Shown in pieces: positions 8,855 to 18,247 of a stretch of DNA of 64,000 nucleotides (positions are counted from its first letter, which is position 1; the number at the start of each line of letters is the position of its first letter). The stretch spans positions 124,001 through 188,000 of the forward strand of contig NZ_CP064295.1 in assembly GCF_015476115.1 (NCBI RefSeq), in the 5' to 3' direction. The notes below the pieces were generated by a model, which had not been told where the DNA came from, did not search any database, and saw nothing but the letters and a program-made list of their open reading frames with translations. Source of the stretch: Aegicerativicinus sediminis. Its GTDB lineage: Bacteria; Bacteroidota; Bacteroidia; Flavobacteriales; Flavobacteriaceae. The position numbers and the translations under genes are program-made.

Positions 8855-10003
8855 ATGATTGCAACCAAACTATTTAAAGAATTTTTCGAAAGCGAGAAAG
8901 CTGGAGGATTAATGTTGATCTTCTGCACTTTAATTTCACTTTTAATAGCAAATTCAACTATAGGAACCTCCTATTTAAATTTTTGGGATATTCAATTTTC
9001 AGGTCACAGCATTGTAGAATGGATTAACGATGGTCTTATGGCAATTTTCTTCCTACTCATTGGTCTTGAACTTGAGCGTGAAATTTATAAAGGTGAGCTA
9101 TCCAATGTTAAGGATGCCTTACTCCCTACCTTTGCAGCAATTGGCGGAATTGCAATTCCGGCGGGAATTTATTTGTTATTCAATTTTGGAACGACAACCC
9201 AAAATGGCGCAGGAATTCCAATGGCAACCGACATAGCTTTTGCTTTAGGGGTACTATCCTTATTGGGAAATCGGGTAACTGTATCATTGAAAGTATTTTT
9301 AACGGCTTTGGCGGTTATTGATGATTTAGGAGCGATATTAATTATTGCATTCTTCTATACCAAAACACTAATCTGGACTAATCTCCTTATTTCTCTCGGT
9401 ATTTTTGCTTTGCTTTTAGTCTTTAATCGACTTAAGGTAAGAAACCTAATTCCGTATTTAATTGGCGGTGTCTTAATGTGGTATTTTATGCTAAATTCAG
9501 GGGTCCATGCAACCATTACCGGTGTACTCCTTGCCTTTGCGTTACCCTTCGGAAATGGTGATGAAAAATCTACATCTTACATTTTACAACATTTTCTACA
9601 TATGCCTGTTGCCTTTTTTATATTGCCAATTTTCGCACTTGCCAATACGGCCATCATTTTAAGCGGAAGTGTAGGAGAAATATTTACAGAGCCATATGGT
9701 CTTGGCATTGCCCTTGGCCTTATTTTAGGGAAACCTATTGGTGTTTTCCTTTTTGCATTTTTGGCCATAAGCCTGAAACTTTGCAAACTCCCAGAGGATA
9801 TGAATTGGAAATCCATTATAGGGGTTGGATTTCTTGGCGGTATCGGTTTTACCATGTCAATTTTCATAACCTTATTGGCATTTGAAGATGATGCCCTTAT
9901 AAACAATACAAAACTTGTAATACTTATTTCTTCCCTATTGGCTGGGTTAATAGGGTTTTTAGTTCTCAAATTGACCTTTAAGAACGGTGAAGTATCAAAT
10001 TAA
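8855..10003 (+). CDS. nhaA: Na+/H+ antiporter NhaA
   Basis: The 382-residue membrane protein covers the whole NhaA family. It contains ATDIAFALGVLSLLG and the ion-binding pair Asp156-Asp157 in TALAVIDDLGAI, equivalent to the D163/D164 pair of E. coli. It exchanges internal Na+ for external protons, supporting pH and salt homeostasis, which suits a marine or saline habitat. About twelve membrane helices are expected. Its last 4 bases overlap the end of the convergent MpaB-like gene, and no terminator separates them. Confidence 0.97.
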   Translation: MIATKLFKEFFESEKAGGLMLIFCTLISLLIANSTIGTSYLNFWDIQFSGHSIVEWINDGLMAIFFLLIGLELEREIYKGELSNVKDALLPTFAAIGGIAIPAGIYLLFNFGTTTQNGAGIPMATDIAFALGVLSLLGNRVTVSLKVFLTALAVIDDLGAILIIAFFYTKTLIWTNLLISLGIFALLLVFNRLKVRNLIPYLIGGVLMWYFMLNSGVHATITGVLLAFALPFGNGDEKSTSYILQHFLHMPVAFFILPIFALANTAIILSGSVGEIFTEPYGLGIALGLILGKPIGVFLFAFLAISLKLCKLPEDMNWKSIIGVGFLGGIGFTMSIFITLLAFEDDALINNTKLVILISSLLAGLIGFLVLKLTFKNGEVSN

Positions 10004-10776
10004 ATATTTAGATAATTTGTAGGAACATCTAAATCCTTTATTTGTTTCTTGTATTTGGAAGGAAGTATTAGAGATTTGATTATTTTATCAAAAGAGATTG
10101 TCCTACTTAATTTATACATTGGTACAATAGGTTTTAATAATGAGTTGGGTTTGAAGTCCAAATACTCCTTTACCCTATCAGGCACCAATAATTTTTGACC
10201 TTCAATTAAAATGCTGTACCGAAAATTCCCTAAGTGTTTCTTATACTGTTTAAAAAGATCTAAAGTATAGTCACTATTGGTCAGGTCCTCATCAAGATGT
10301 TGTTGACGAGCTATTAACCATTCCTTATAAGTTTTTGGCAATTCTTTTAAAGACATACCAATACCGACCATGTAAAAAACATCATACACCTCTTCTTTCT
10401 CTTTATATGAAAGTGGTTTCTCTAATAATTCATAAGATGCTATTGAATAATAAATCAACATAAAAAGAACATCCCTATACGCCCAATCCGGGATGGACGC
10501 ACCTCTACTTTCCTCAACCGATTCATGAATTTTTCTTAGATTCTGAATGGCCTTAACGGCCTCCTCTTTGGGCGCAAATACAATATGCTTAGCATAAGTA
10601 ACTGTTGAAAATAATCTACCCAAAGGATCTGAAGGTAATCTTCCTGTAAAATAAAGCCAATCCACTGCTTTATTCAATGCAAATTCCGCAGCGGCCCCAG
10701 CAAATACAAACAATACAGTATCGCCTTTCCCCCAGATTTTCCTAACTATTGAATCATATTCTACAAATGGTTGCAT
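10000..10776 (-). CDS. Oxygenase MpaB family protein (DUF2236)
   Basis: The 258-residue protein matches the DUF2236/MpaB fold: an N-terminal FAGAAAEFALN..VDW segment, GRLFSTVTYAKHIVF near residue 60-75, and an R.IHESVEE helix with the His that the family uses as haem ligand. PDWAYRDVLF near residue 105 follows. Related proteins include fungal MpaB oxygenase and latex-clearing protein. The substrate is unknown here. The protein has no signal peptide. It is convergent with nhaA (4-base overlap at the stops). Confidence 0.8.
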   Translation of the reverse strand: MQPFVEYDSIVRKIWGKGDTVLFVFAGAAAEFALNKAVDWLYFTGRLPSDPLGRLFSTVTYAKHIVFAPKEEAVKAIQNLRKIHESVEESRGASIPDWAYRDVLFMLIYYSIASYELLEKPLSYKEKEEVYDVFYMVGIGMSLKELPKTYKEWLIARQQHLDEDLTNSDYTLDLFKQYKKHLGNFRYSILIEGQKLLVPDRVKEYLDFKPNSLLKPIVPMYKLSRTISFDKIIKSLILPSKYKKQIKDLDVPTNYLNI

Positions 10777-10941
10777 AATTGTTAATAGCCTTTATCGAAT
10801 GTTATGCCTAGTTGGGTGCTGTTTAACAGAAAAGATTATCTTTATTGAGCCTCCCCACTGACAATAAATTTTATAATCGCTTCCTTCAAAATTACAGCAA
10901 TTGAAAATGTTTTGGAGCTATTTGAGATCGATTTACTCAAT

Positions 10942-13041
10942 ATGAACTTTTTTAAGGAACTACAACGAAGAAACGTAATTAAAGCAGGTCTAGCCTACTT
11001 AGTTACTTCTTGGATTATTCTCCAAATTGCCTCTTTATTATTCCCCATTTTACAAATCGATATAAAATTTCAGAAGTGGCTGTTGATTGCTCTACTAATT
11101 GGTTTCCCACTTTGGATTATTTTTGCATACATCTATGATTGGACCCCTGAGGGCTTTAAAAAAACTGCTGATGAAGATGAAGCAATCACCACAGGTCTTC
11201 CCTCAAAAAACATATCAACACGTTATATTATTCTAGGACTTTCAATTGCCTTGGTACTGTTAATAGCCGATAAAGTTTTCAACATAGCATTAGGCGAAGA
11301 CATAAAATCCAGCGAGATTAAAACCATCGCCGTCCTACCTTTTCAACATGATAGTGAAACAAATGAGGATGAGTTCTTTACCAGAGGAGTACATGAAGAT
11401 ATAATGACAAAACTAGCCGGGGTTAAAGATTTTAGAATTATAGCCAAATCTACCATAATGCCTTTAAAGGATTTCGAGGGAGATTTAAAAAAACTAGGAG
11501 AAGAACTTAAGGCGCAATATTTCTTAGAAGGAACCGTAAGAAAATGGAAAGACGACATACGTATGACTGTTCAGCTGATTGAGTCCTCTACAAACCAGGC
11601 TATTTGGTCTCATGAGTATAGTGGAAAATTAACAAATGTCTTGGAGTTACAGGCCACAATTGCAAACGTCATAACCCAAAAACTAAAGGCTAACCTCAGT
11701 AAGAAAGAGAAAAAAGACATTGGAGAATTTCCAACTTCAATAGTTTCAGCATATGAAGATTTTTTAAAAGCTAGGGATATTCTGAACAATCCAAGAAAAA
11801 CAAATCAAGAAATAAATCAGGCAGTTTTATTATTAAAAAAATCTGTTGAAGCTGACCCTAATTTCACCAATGCATGGTCCCTTTTAGTGGAAGCTTACAG
11901 TGAAGAATATAGAAATTTATCCCGTTTGGATGGTAATGAGGAAGAAATGGCTAAAGCAAAAGAAAATGCCCAATTAGCGCTTAATACTGCTAAACAACTA
12001 GCCCCCAATCAATGGGAAGTCCTTGCTGAAGAAGGCTTTTATCTTCTAAACATAGAAAAAGATAAAATCGCTGCATTGAAAGCTTTTGAAAAAGCCGTTG
12101 AACAAAATCCTAGTGATTTAGCATCAATGAGAGAATTGGCTTTCATTTACCTCACCCTAGCAGATTTAGAAAAAGGAACCTCCATTTTAGAAAACGCTTT
12201 TACAGTTGCTCCGAATAATGGACTTATTAGCTACGGCTTAACTTTTATGTACGAATTTCAAGGAGCATACGATAAAATGGTTCCCTTAATGGAGCGGCTC
12301 TTTGAAATTTTTCCAGAGGAGAAACATTATTTGGTAGAAGCTAAATATTATAAATTTTTAAAAGATGGTTCTCTTTCATCTTATAAAGAATTTGAAAATA
12401 TTGTCAAGGAAACCAATGCTGAAAACCCTTGGGATGAACGTGCCTTAAAAAACATGGACATGATTGTAGCTATGTTTAACAATGAGTTTGAACAATACCA
12501 CGAGGATTGGAAAGGAAAAAATAATAACCACATAAAAGATCATGGCGATTGGATGTGTCCTTTAGTTGCTAATGATTATATCAACCAAGCTAGAGTTTTA
12601 ATTACTCATGATGAAAATGAAGATGCCAATGAAATTATGGAAGAAGTTTCTGAAATTGTGCTGAGACCCGTCAATCCCAATTCAATTTGTGTTTTCAATC
12701 CTGATGTCTATCTTCCTAAATTAGATTTTCTCAGGGGAGAAAAAAGTGTTGCCAAAGAGAAAATTGAAGCCTTAGTTTTACCTACACTACAAAATAAAAA
12801 TTTTCCAACAGGTGCGGTCGAGCGTTCTGTGTTGCTTCAAGCCATGGATTTGATTGAGCCAGAACGCGTTTATTATTTTTACGAACAAATCGTAAAAAAC
12901 ACTCTTTCAATGACCAGTTTTGAATCGATTTGTGCCGATCCTTGGACATATCCAAATCTTTTGAAAGATCCTCGATTTATTAGTGAGGTCAAAGCGGATG
13001 GGCGCTTTGTTGATTTTTTGAAGACTTACAATTTTTTATAA
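10942..13041 (+). CDS. TolB-like and TPR-repeat membrane protein
   Basis: The preferred start is ATG at 10942, giving MNFFKELQRRNV, the usual N-terminus of this family; a TTG at 10912 would add ten residues. Three membrane helices lie within the first 125 residues. A TolB/FlgO-like domain follows (TIAVLPFQHDS... to about residue 265), then TPR-type helical repeats to the end. Relatives carry an adenylate cyclase or winged-helix domain; here no catalytic or DNA-binding domain is present. It is probably an envelope-associated scaffold. The function is unknown. Confidence 0.8.
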   Translation: MNFFKELQRRNVIKAGLAYLVTSWIILQIASLLFPILQIDIKFQKWLLIALLIGFPLWIIFAYIYDWTPEGFKKTADEDEAITTGLPSKNISTRYIILGLSIALVLLIADKVFNIALGEDIKSSEIKTIAVLPFQHDSETNEDEFFTRGVHEDIMTKLAGVKDFRIIAKSTIMPLKDFEGDLKKLGEELKAQYFLEGTVRKWKDDIRMTVQLIESSTNQAIWSHEYSGKLTNVLELQATIANVITQKLKANLSKKEKKDIGEFPTSIVSAYEDFLKARDILNNPRKTNQEINQAVLLLKKSVEADPNFTNAWSLLVEAYSEEYRNLSRLDGNEEEMAKAKENAQLALNTAKQLAPNQWEVLAEEGFYLLNIEKDKIAALKAFEKAVEQNPSDLASMRELAFIYLTLADLEKGTSILENAFTVAPNNGLISYGLTFMYEFQGAYDKMVPLMERLFEIFPEEKHYLVEAKYYKFLKDGSLSSYKEFENIVKETNAENPWDERALKNMDMIVAMFNNEFEQYHEDWKGKNNNHIKDHGDWMCPLVANDYINQARVLITHDENEDANEIMEEVSEIVLRPVNPNSICVFNPDVYLPKLDFLRGEKSVAKEKIEALVLPTLQNKNFPTGAVERSVLLQAMDLIEPERVYYFYEQIVKNTLSMTSFESICADPWTYPNLLKDPRFISEVKADGRFVDFLKTYNFL

Positions 13042-13201
13042 TTAACACTGGTGGTTTCGGCATAAATTTTCTTTGATATAAATTACATAAACCCCTATTT
13101 TTAACATCTACTGTCTAACTTTTTGTTTGCGATATGAAAATGAAAAGCGAAACACAAAGAGTTAGTTATAATTAATATAAATACCCTAGAAAATCTTTAT
13201 C

Positions 13202-13630
13202 ATGGAACAACCATCGAAGCCTGAAAAAATTACTATTTCAGCATTTATTAAGGCTGAAAAAAATAAAGTATGGGATTATTACACAAAACCCGAACATATT
13301 ATCAATTGGAATTTCGCTAGTGATGACTGGTATTGTCCTACAGCAGAAAACGACTTAAAGCAGGGAGGTAAATATAAAGCTCGGATGGAGGCTAAAGATG
13401 GGAGTTTCGGTTTTGATTATGAAGCTACTTATGACCAAGTAATTATAGAGAATAAACTAATTTCAAAAATGCCAGATGGTCGTGAAGTCATTAACACTTT
13501 TGAAAAACACGATGACGGCACATTAGTTACAACCGTTTTTGATGCTGAATTCAAAAACCCTATTGAAATGCAAAGGAATGGTTGGCAGGCAATTTTAAAC
13601 AGTTTTAAAACCTACACTGAAACACATTGA
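13202..13630 (+). CDS. SRPBCC (AHSA1/START-like) domain protein
   Basis: The 142-residue single-domain protein shows the SRPBCC pattern: an initial beta strand ending in KAEKNKVWDYYTKPEHIINWNFASDDW, a central sheet, and a C-terminal helix beginning with MQRNGWQAILNSFKTY. Such domains form a deep hydrophobic cavity for lipids or other ligands. The ligand is not predictable. It is monocistronic, with 160 bases upstream and 43 bases to the next gene on the same strand. Confidence 0.88.
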   Translation: MEQPSKPEKITISAFIKAEKNKVWDYYTKPEHIINWNFASDDWYCPTAENDLKQGGKYKARMEAKDGSFGFDYEATYDQVIIENKLISKMPDGREVINTFEKHDDGTLVTTVFDAEFKNPIEMQRNGWQAILNSFKTYTETH

Positions 13631-13673
13631 TTCATTTAACAAACGATTATTTAGTGTTCCGAATTCATAATCA

Positions 13674-14981
13674 ATGTTAATAGCTAAACAAAGATCTTTC
13701 GACAGGAATTATAGGATCCTTAGATTTCTAATGCTGCTTTTAGCATTTCTAGCTTTTTCCTCATGTAGTCAAAAATTAAGGCCTACAATCACTAAGGCTC
13801 CTACAGAAAATTCAAAAACAGCACTAAATCAACCTTATGTATTATTAATTTCTTGTGATGGTTTTCGATGGGATTATGTAGATCGTTTTCACCCCCCAAA
13901 TCTTTCAAAATTTATCAAAGATGGTGTCCATGCGGAATCACTCATCCCATCCTTTCCCACAAAAACTTTCCCCAATCACTATACAATAGCTACTGGCATG
14001 TACCCAGACAAGCATGGCATAGTAAATAATCATTTCTATAGCTATGATCATGGAAGAGATTATAAGGTTGGGGATAATGACGTTGTACCCGACGGAAAAT
14101 TTTACAAAGGAACCCCAATTTGGGTGCAAGCGGCAAAACATGGTATGGTCACGGCCAGTTATTTTTTTGTAGGAACTGAAGCGGACATACAAGGTATATA
14201 CCCTACTTATTATAAACCTTATAATGGCCGAATAAAAAATGAGGCAAGGGTAAATCAGGTTATTGATTGGCTAAACCTTCCTGAGAAAATAAGACCACAT
14301 TTTATATCGCTTTACTTTTCGGACTTAGATGGTACGGGTCACCGTTATGGCCCTAATAATGATGAAAAAATAAAGGAAACTCTTTTTCGATTAGATACAG
14401 TTCTGGGTCAACTGTTTATAGGAATTGAAAAAACAAATTTGCCAGTTAATACAATCATTGTTTCAGACCATGGCATGATAGAGGTGCCATATAATCATAT
14501 GATTCCCATTACAAAAATTGAAGATGAATCTAAATACAAAACTTACAATGTCGGCACGATGGCTAGTCTTCACCTTAAGGATTTATCTCAAAAACAATCC
14601 ATTTATAATGACCTTAAAAGTCTTGAAGACCACTTCAAAGTTTATTTTACTGTAGACACACCAGGTTTTGAATATTCACCAAAAAACAAAAATTTCGGTG
14701 ATATACAATTAGTTACAGATACTGGTTATATTTTCGCTTCAAAAGATTTAATTGATAGAGCAAAAGCAGTTAAGGCATTTACAGGACAACATGGCTATGA
14801 CCCGAGTTTAAAAGAAATGCATGGTATATTTTATGGCAATGGACCTGCTTTTAAGCAAGATTTCAAAATAAACTCAATTAAAAATATTCATATCTATCCG
14901 CTTTTGTGCCGCATTTTAGATTTGCCAATCCCAAAAAATATAGATGGTAAATTTCGCAACATTAAGACAGTACTAAAGTAG
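13674..14981 (+). CDS. Nucleotide pyrophosphatase/phosphodiesterase (ENPP-like) lipoprotein
   Basis: The 435-residue precursor has a basic N-terminus, a hydrophobic core and lipobox AFSSC (Cys near residue 31). The alkaline-phosphatase-superfamily site is complete: metal Asp in CDGFRWDYV, the nucleophilic Thr in PTKTFPNHYT, DLDGTGHRYG, SDHGM and GQHGYDP. This arrangement is that of ENPP enzymes, which cleave nucleotide or lipid phosphodiesters outside the cytoplasm. The start at 13674 leaves a long N-region before the signal core. It converges on the TRIC-type gene with only 2 bases between the stops. Confidence 0.9.
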   Translation: MLIAKQRSFDRNYRILRFLMLLLAFLAFSSCSQKLRPTITKAPTENSKTALNQPYVLLISCDGFRWDYVDRFHPPNLSKFIKDGVHAESLIPSFPTKTFPNHYTIATGMYPDKHGIVNNHFYSYDHGRDYKVGDNDVVPDGKFYKGTPIWVQAAKHGMVTASYFFVGTEADIQGIYPTYYKPYNGRIKNEARVNQVIDWLNLPEKIRPHFISLYFSDLDGTGHRYGPNNDEKIKETLFRLDTVLGQLFIGIEKTNLPVNTIIVSDHGMIEVPYNHMIPITKIEDESKYKTYNVGTMASLHLKDLSQKQSIYNDLKSLEDHFKVYFTVDTPGFEYSPKNKNFGDIQLVTDTGYIFASKDLIDRAKAVKAFTGQHGYDPSLKEMHGIFYGNGPAFKQDFKINSIKNIHIYPLLCRILDLPIPKNIDGKFRNIKTVLK

Positions 14982-14983
14982 GA

Positions 14984-15592
14984 TTAGTTATTCCTGTAAA
15001 TATTCGGCAAACTAATTTTGAATTTTACCGCTAACAATCTTATCGTTATTACAATAGACCCGGCCATTATAAATACCCAATTACCATCAATCGGCAATTG
15101 TTTTAAGATAAAGTAGGAAGCACCTCCTAAAATACATGCAGTTGCATAAATTTCCTTTCTAAAAATAACAGGAATTTCATTACACAATATATCACGAATA
15201 ACGCCGCCGAAGGAAGCTGTCATTGTACCTAAGAAAATACAAATAATGGGATGCAAACCAGCGCTAAGTCCTTTTTCAAGACCAACCAAGGTATAAAGTC
15301 CAATACCTATGGTATCAAATAAAAACAAAGATGTTCTTAGATAATTTAGTTTATTCTGAAACACAATAGCAAAAACTGCAGCGGCTAAAATCACATAAGT
15401 GTAAGTAATGTCCGTCATCCATGCAACGGGGGTCTGGCCTATAAGTAAATCTCTTAAAGTACCACCCCCAACTGCTGTAACAAAGGCTATAATTACAACA
15501 CCAAACAGGTCCATTCGTTTATTCATGGCCACCAACACACCAGAAATTGCAAAAGCAATAGTTCCTAAAATATCAATGACATTGAAAAACAT
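14984..15592 (-). CDS. Trimeric intracellular cation channel family protein (TRIC/UPF0126)
   Basis: The 202-residue protein has seven probable membrane helices and the family's twofold repeat. The first half has AISGVLVAMNKRMDLFGVVIIA, then GGGTLRDLL; the second half has TASFGGVIRDIL. Prokaryotic TRIC channels conduct K+ as trimers. The GGG.LRD and GG.IRD motifs are those that line the pore kink. Its ATG shares a base with the stop of the upstream RDD gene, so the two are translationally coupled. Confidence 0.92.
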   Translation of the reverse strand: MFFNVIDILGTIAFAISGVLVAMNKRMDLFGVVIIAFVTAVGGGTLRDLLIGQTPVAWMTDITYTYVILAAAVFAIVFQNKLNYLRTSLFLFDTIGIGLYTLVGLEKGLSAGLHPIICIFLGTMTASFGGVIRDILCNEIPVIFRKEIYATACILGGASYFILKQLPIDGNWVFIMAGSIVITIRLLAVKFKISLPNIYRNN

Positions 15593-16317
15593 TACATCCG
15601 TTGTGTATAGTAGTTATAATCTTTTAAAATCGTATCGAGGAACTCCTTATCGTACATGGGTGTATCAATATTTAAAACCTCAGTAACCTTTTGGCGAAGA
15701 AGTGTCAGGGTTTTATAATCATTTGTTTTCGTGGCAATGTTGAAGGTTTCTTTAATAATTCTAACATCTTGGTCATTCAGTTCAGTTACATTGCTAAATA
15801 CAGGGCTGTAATCCTCAGATATTTCTTCTAAAATTGTACTACTTATCTTATGTTTCTTCTTAGTACTTACCACAACTGTTCCTGCCGCATAATCACCAAC
15901 CCTTTGCTTCTTTTCAGAAAGGAGAATGGTGACTACGCCAATAGAAGAGAAAAACATCCAAATATCAATGATCCTTAACATCCATCGTACCAAGAAATTA
16001 TACCATTGGGTTGGCGCTCCATCAAGTCGCACAACTTTAATATTCAAAATCATTTTGCCCACCGTACGTCCACCAAAAATGAGATTACATAAAAAGGAAT
16101 AAAAAAATGCCGGCAATAAAAACAAGCCTAAAAACCCTCGTTTGGTCCAATCGTCAGCATCGAAAATCTCGGAGACATGTACGGCTTTCTCAACGATTGA
16201 CATATAGGTTAAGAGAATAAGGCCATCAATAAGAAAAGCTACAACACGCTCGCCCAATCCTATGAGCCTATAATCTAAGTTAACATTTTGGGCAGTGTTA
16301 ATTGCTAAAGTCCCCAT
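15592..16317 (-). CDS. RDD family membrane protein
   Basis: The start is placed at the ATG at 16317 (MGTLAINTAQNVNLDY). A longer frame to 16368 would overlap the divergent SpoIIM gene. The RDD domain (GLGERVVAFLIDGLIL, then FGGRTVGKMILNIKVVR and RW..RIID) spans about 15-150 with three membrane segments. A soluble C-terminal tail of about 90 residues follows. RDD proteins are poorly defined and often act in ion transport or as membrane anchors. It is coupled to the TRIC gene downstream and divergent from SpoIIM-MoxR, a neighbourhood that recurs in Bacteroidota. Confidence 0.88.
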   Translation of the reverse strand: MGTLAINTAQNVNLDYRLIGLGERVVAFLIDGLILLTYMSIVEKAVHVSEIFDADDWTKRGFLGLFLLPAFFYSFLCNLIFGGRTVGKMILNIKVVRLDGAPTQWYNFLVRWMLRIIDIWMFFSSIGVVTILLSEKKQRVGDYAAGTVVVSTKKKHKISSTILEEISEDYSPVFSNVTELNDQDVRIIKETFNIATKTNDYKTLTLLRQKVTEVLNIDTPMYDKEFLDTILKDYNYYTQRM

Positions 16318-16352
16318 ACCAATGTATATTCGTTTTTCAATAAAAAAAGACC

Positions 16353-17321
16353 ATGCGGGAGGCCTCATTTGTGAAGCAAAATAAAGAAAAATGGATTGTT
16401 TTTGAAAAGGCGCTTCATAATAATCTTAAGATAAACCCAGATGACCTAGCTTCTTATTACATTCAACTCACCAATGACCTCTCATATGCACAGACCTATT
16501 ATCCTGGCAGTAAAACTTTGTTATACCTCAATTCATTAGCAACTGAAGCCCACCAAAAAATATATATCACCAAAAGAGAGAGTAAAAACAAAATAATTTC
16601 CTTTTGGAAGTACGAATTTCCCCTCTTTTTTCAAAAATACCATAGAACGCTGCTCTTCACCTTTTTGTTTTTTATGGCAGCAGTAATAATTGGCACCGTT
16701 TCGACTTTAAACGACGACTCATTTGTGCGGCTAATTTTGGGTGATGCCTATGTAAACATGACCTTAGAAAATATAGAAAAGGGTGAGCCTATGGCTGTTT
16801 ATAAAAGTGGAAGCAATATTGGTTCTTTCCTTGGGATAACCATTAATAACATTCGTGTGGCGATGATTGCCTTTGCCTTTGGAGCATTATTAAGTGTTGG
16901 AACAATATTCATTTTATTTAATAATGGAATTATGCTTGGGGCATTTATTTCATTCTTTTATAAATATGGATTGTTGGATTCAACTTCTACCATTTGGCTA
17001 CATGGAACGATAGAAATTTCAGTTATAGTAATAGCAGGTTGCGCGGGTTTGGTTATGGGGAACAGTTTTTTATTTCCTAAAACCTATTCTAGGCGAATTT
17101 CCTTTATGCGGGGCGCAAAAGACGGTCTAAAAATTGTTGTTAGTACCATTCCGTTTTTTATAATAGCCGGTTTTATTGAAGGGTTTATAACACGATATGG
17201 TGATGGAATGCCAAAAATTTTGGCATTTTCGATTATTGCCGCTTCTTTATTTTTGATTGTTTATTACTATATTATTTACCCTATTCAACTGAATATAAAG
17301 TTACCCAACAACTTAACCTAA
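16353..17321 (+). CDS. Stage II sporulation protein M-like (SpoIIM/DUF95) membrane protein
   Basis: The 322-residue protein starts with a cytosolic helical part (about 1-100) beginning MREASFVKQNKEKW, then shows five or six membrane helices. The DUF95/SpoIIM core includes NNIRVAMIAFAFGALLSVGTI, LHGTIEI and an EGFITRY segment near residue 275. In a non-sporulating Bacteroidota the sporulation name reflects homology only. It opens the operon that continues through MoxR and DUF58. About 35 bases separate it from the divergent RDD start. Confidence 0.9.
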   Translation: MREASFVKQNKEKWIVFEKALHNNLKINPDDLASYYIQLTNDLSYAQTYYPGSKTLLYLNSLATEAHQKIYITKRESKNKIISFWKYEFPLFFQKYHRTLLFTFLFFMAAVIIGTVSTLNDDSFVRLILGDAYVNMTLENIEKGEPMAVYKSGSNIGSFLGITINNIRVAMIAFAFGALLSVGTIFILFNNGIMLGAFISFFYKYGLLDSTSTIWLHGTIEISVIVIAGCAGLVMGNSFLFPKTYSRRISFMRGAKDGLKIVVSTIPFFIIAGFIEGFITRYGDGMPKILAFSIIAASLFLIVYYYIIYPIQLNIKLPNNLT

Positions 17322-17329
17322 CAAATTAA

Positions 17330-18247
17330 ATGGCAGACACCTATATAGAGCTAAGACGAAGAAATTCCTTCGGTGATATAATTAACCTTTACTTTCAATT
17401 TTTAAAATCCCAATTTAAAACATTTGTAAACCTTTACCTGAAATACAATGCCATTAGCATGGTAATTACACTAATAGCTGCATATCTATTAGTTACGGGT
17501 TTTATGGGAATGGCTAGCAGGGATTTCAGATTTGGTATGGGAGGACCAATCAATAATGAAGTTTATTTATATAGTGGCGCAGCCATTTTAATCCTCGTAA
17601 TAATGGTAACCTATTTTCTCAATTTTAGCTTTGCCAGCTCCTATTTGGTTACTTATGTTGAAAATAATGGTGAGGTGAATGGGCCTAAAGTATGGGAGAA
17701 GATTAAAGCCAACTTTTTATCATTGATCACTTTTATTTTGTTAGGCTTCTTGATGTACGTTGGATTTTTAATTGCATCGGTGATAGTTTCATTAATACCT
17801 TTTATTGGTATATTTCTGCAATATGGATTGAGTTTCACTCTTTCCGCTTTTTTCGGATTGTCGTTTATTTCAATTTTTATAGGCAATAAAGCAGTTAGTG
17901 ATGCATTTTCTGAGGGTTGGAATTTCACTTTCGAAAATTTTTGGAAAGTAGTATTATTTGGGTTAATCATTGGCATTTTAAATTTAATGATCGTTACCCT
18001 AATTTTATCGGTACCTGGTTTTATTATTTCTATATACATTTATTTTTCAATAGATAGCAATGTAGAAATCCTAACTAGCGTATTTGCAAATGTTTTATTC
18101 ACCTTAGGGTTTGCTATATTCATATTAGCTTTTATTTTTTCACAAGCGCTAAGCCAAATAGCTTATGGAATACTTTATTATAATTTATTTGAAGAAAAAT
18201 ACAATAGCTTTCTAAGGGAACAAATTGAAAAGATCGGTGCGCATTAA
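17330..18247 (+). CDS. Multi-pass membrane protein of the MoxR/DUF58 cluster
   Basis: The 305-residue protein has about six membrane helices, at roughly 38-60, 80-105, 130-160, 165-190, 205-235 and 250-280. The short cytosolic N-terminus begins MADTYIELRRRNSFGDI. I recognise no named domain with confidence, though it resembles proteins found at this position in other flavobacterial MoxR clusters. The gene starts 8 bases after the SpoIIM stop and overlaps the next gene by 23 bases, so it is part of the operon. Confidence 0.85.
   Translation: MADTYIELRRRNSFGDIINLYFQFLKSQFKTFVNLYLKYNAISMVITLIAAYLLVTGFMGMASRDFRFGMGGPINNEVYLYSGAAILILVIMVTYFLNFSFASSYLVTYVENNGEVNGPKVWEKIKANFLSLITFILLGFLMYVGFLIASVIVSLIPFIGIFLQYGLSFTLSAFFGLSFISIFIGNKAVSDAFSEGWNFTFENFWKVVLFGLIIGILNLMIVTLILSVPGFIISIYIYFSIDSNVEILTSVFANVLFTLGFAIFILAFIFSQALSQIAYGILYYNLFEEKYNSFLREQIEKIGAH

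Noticed and set aside
16318-16368. Extra N-terminal 17 residues of the RDD protein
   Set aside because: They overlap the divergent SpoIIM start and lack family similarity; ATG at 16317 gives the proper N-terminus.
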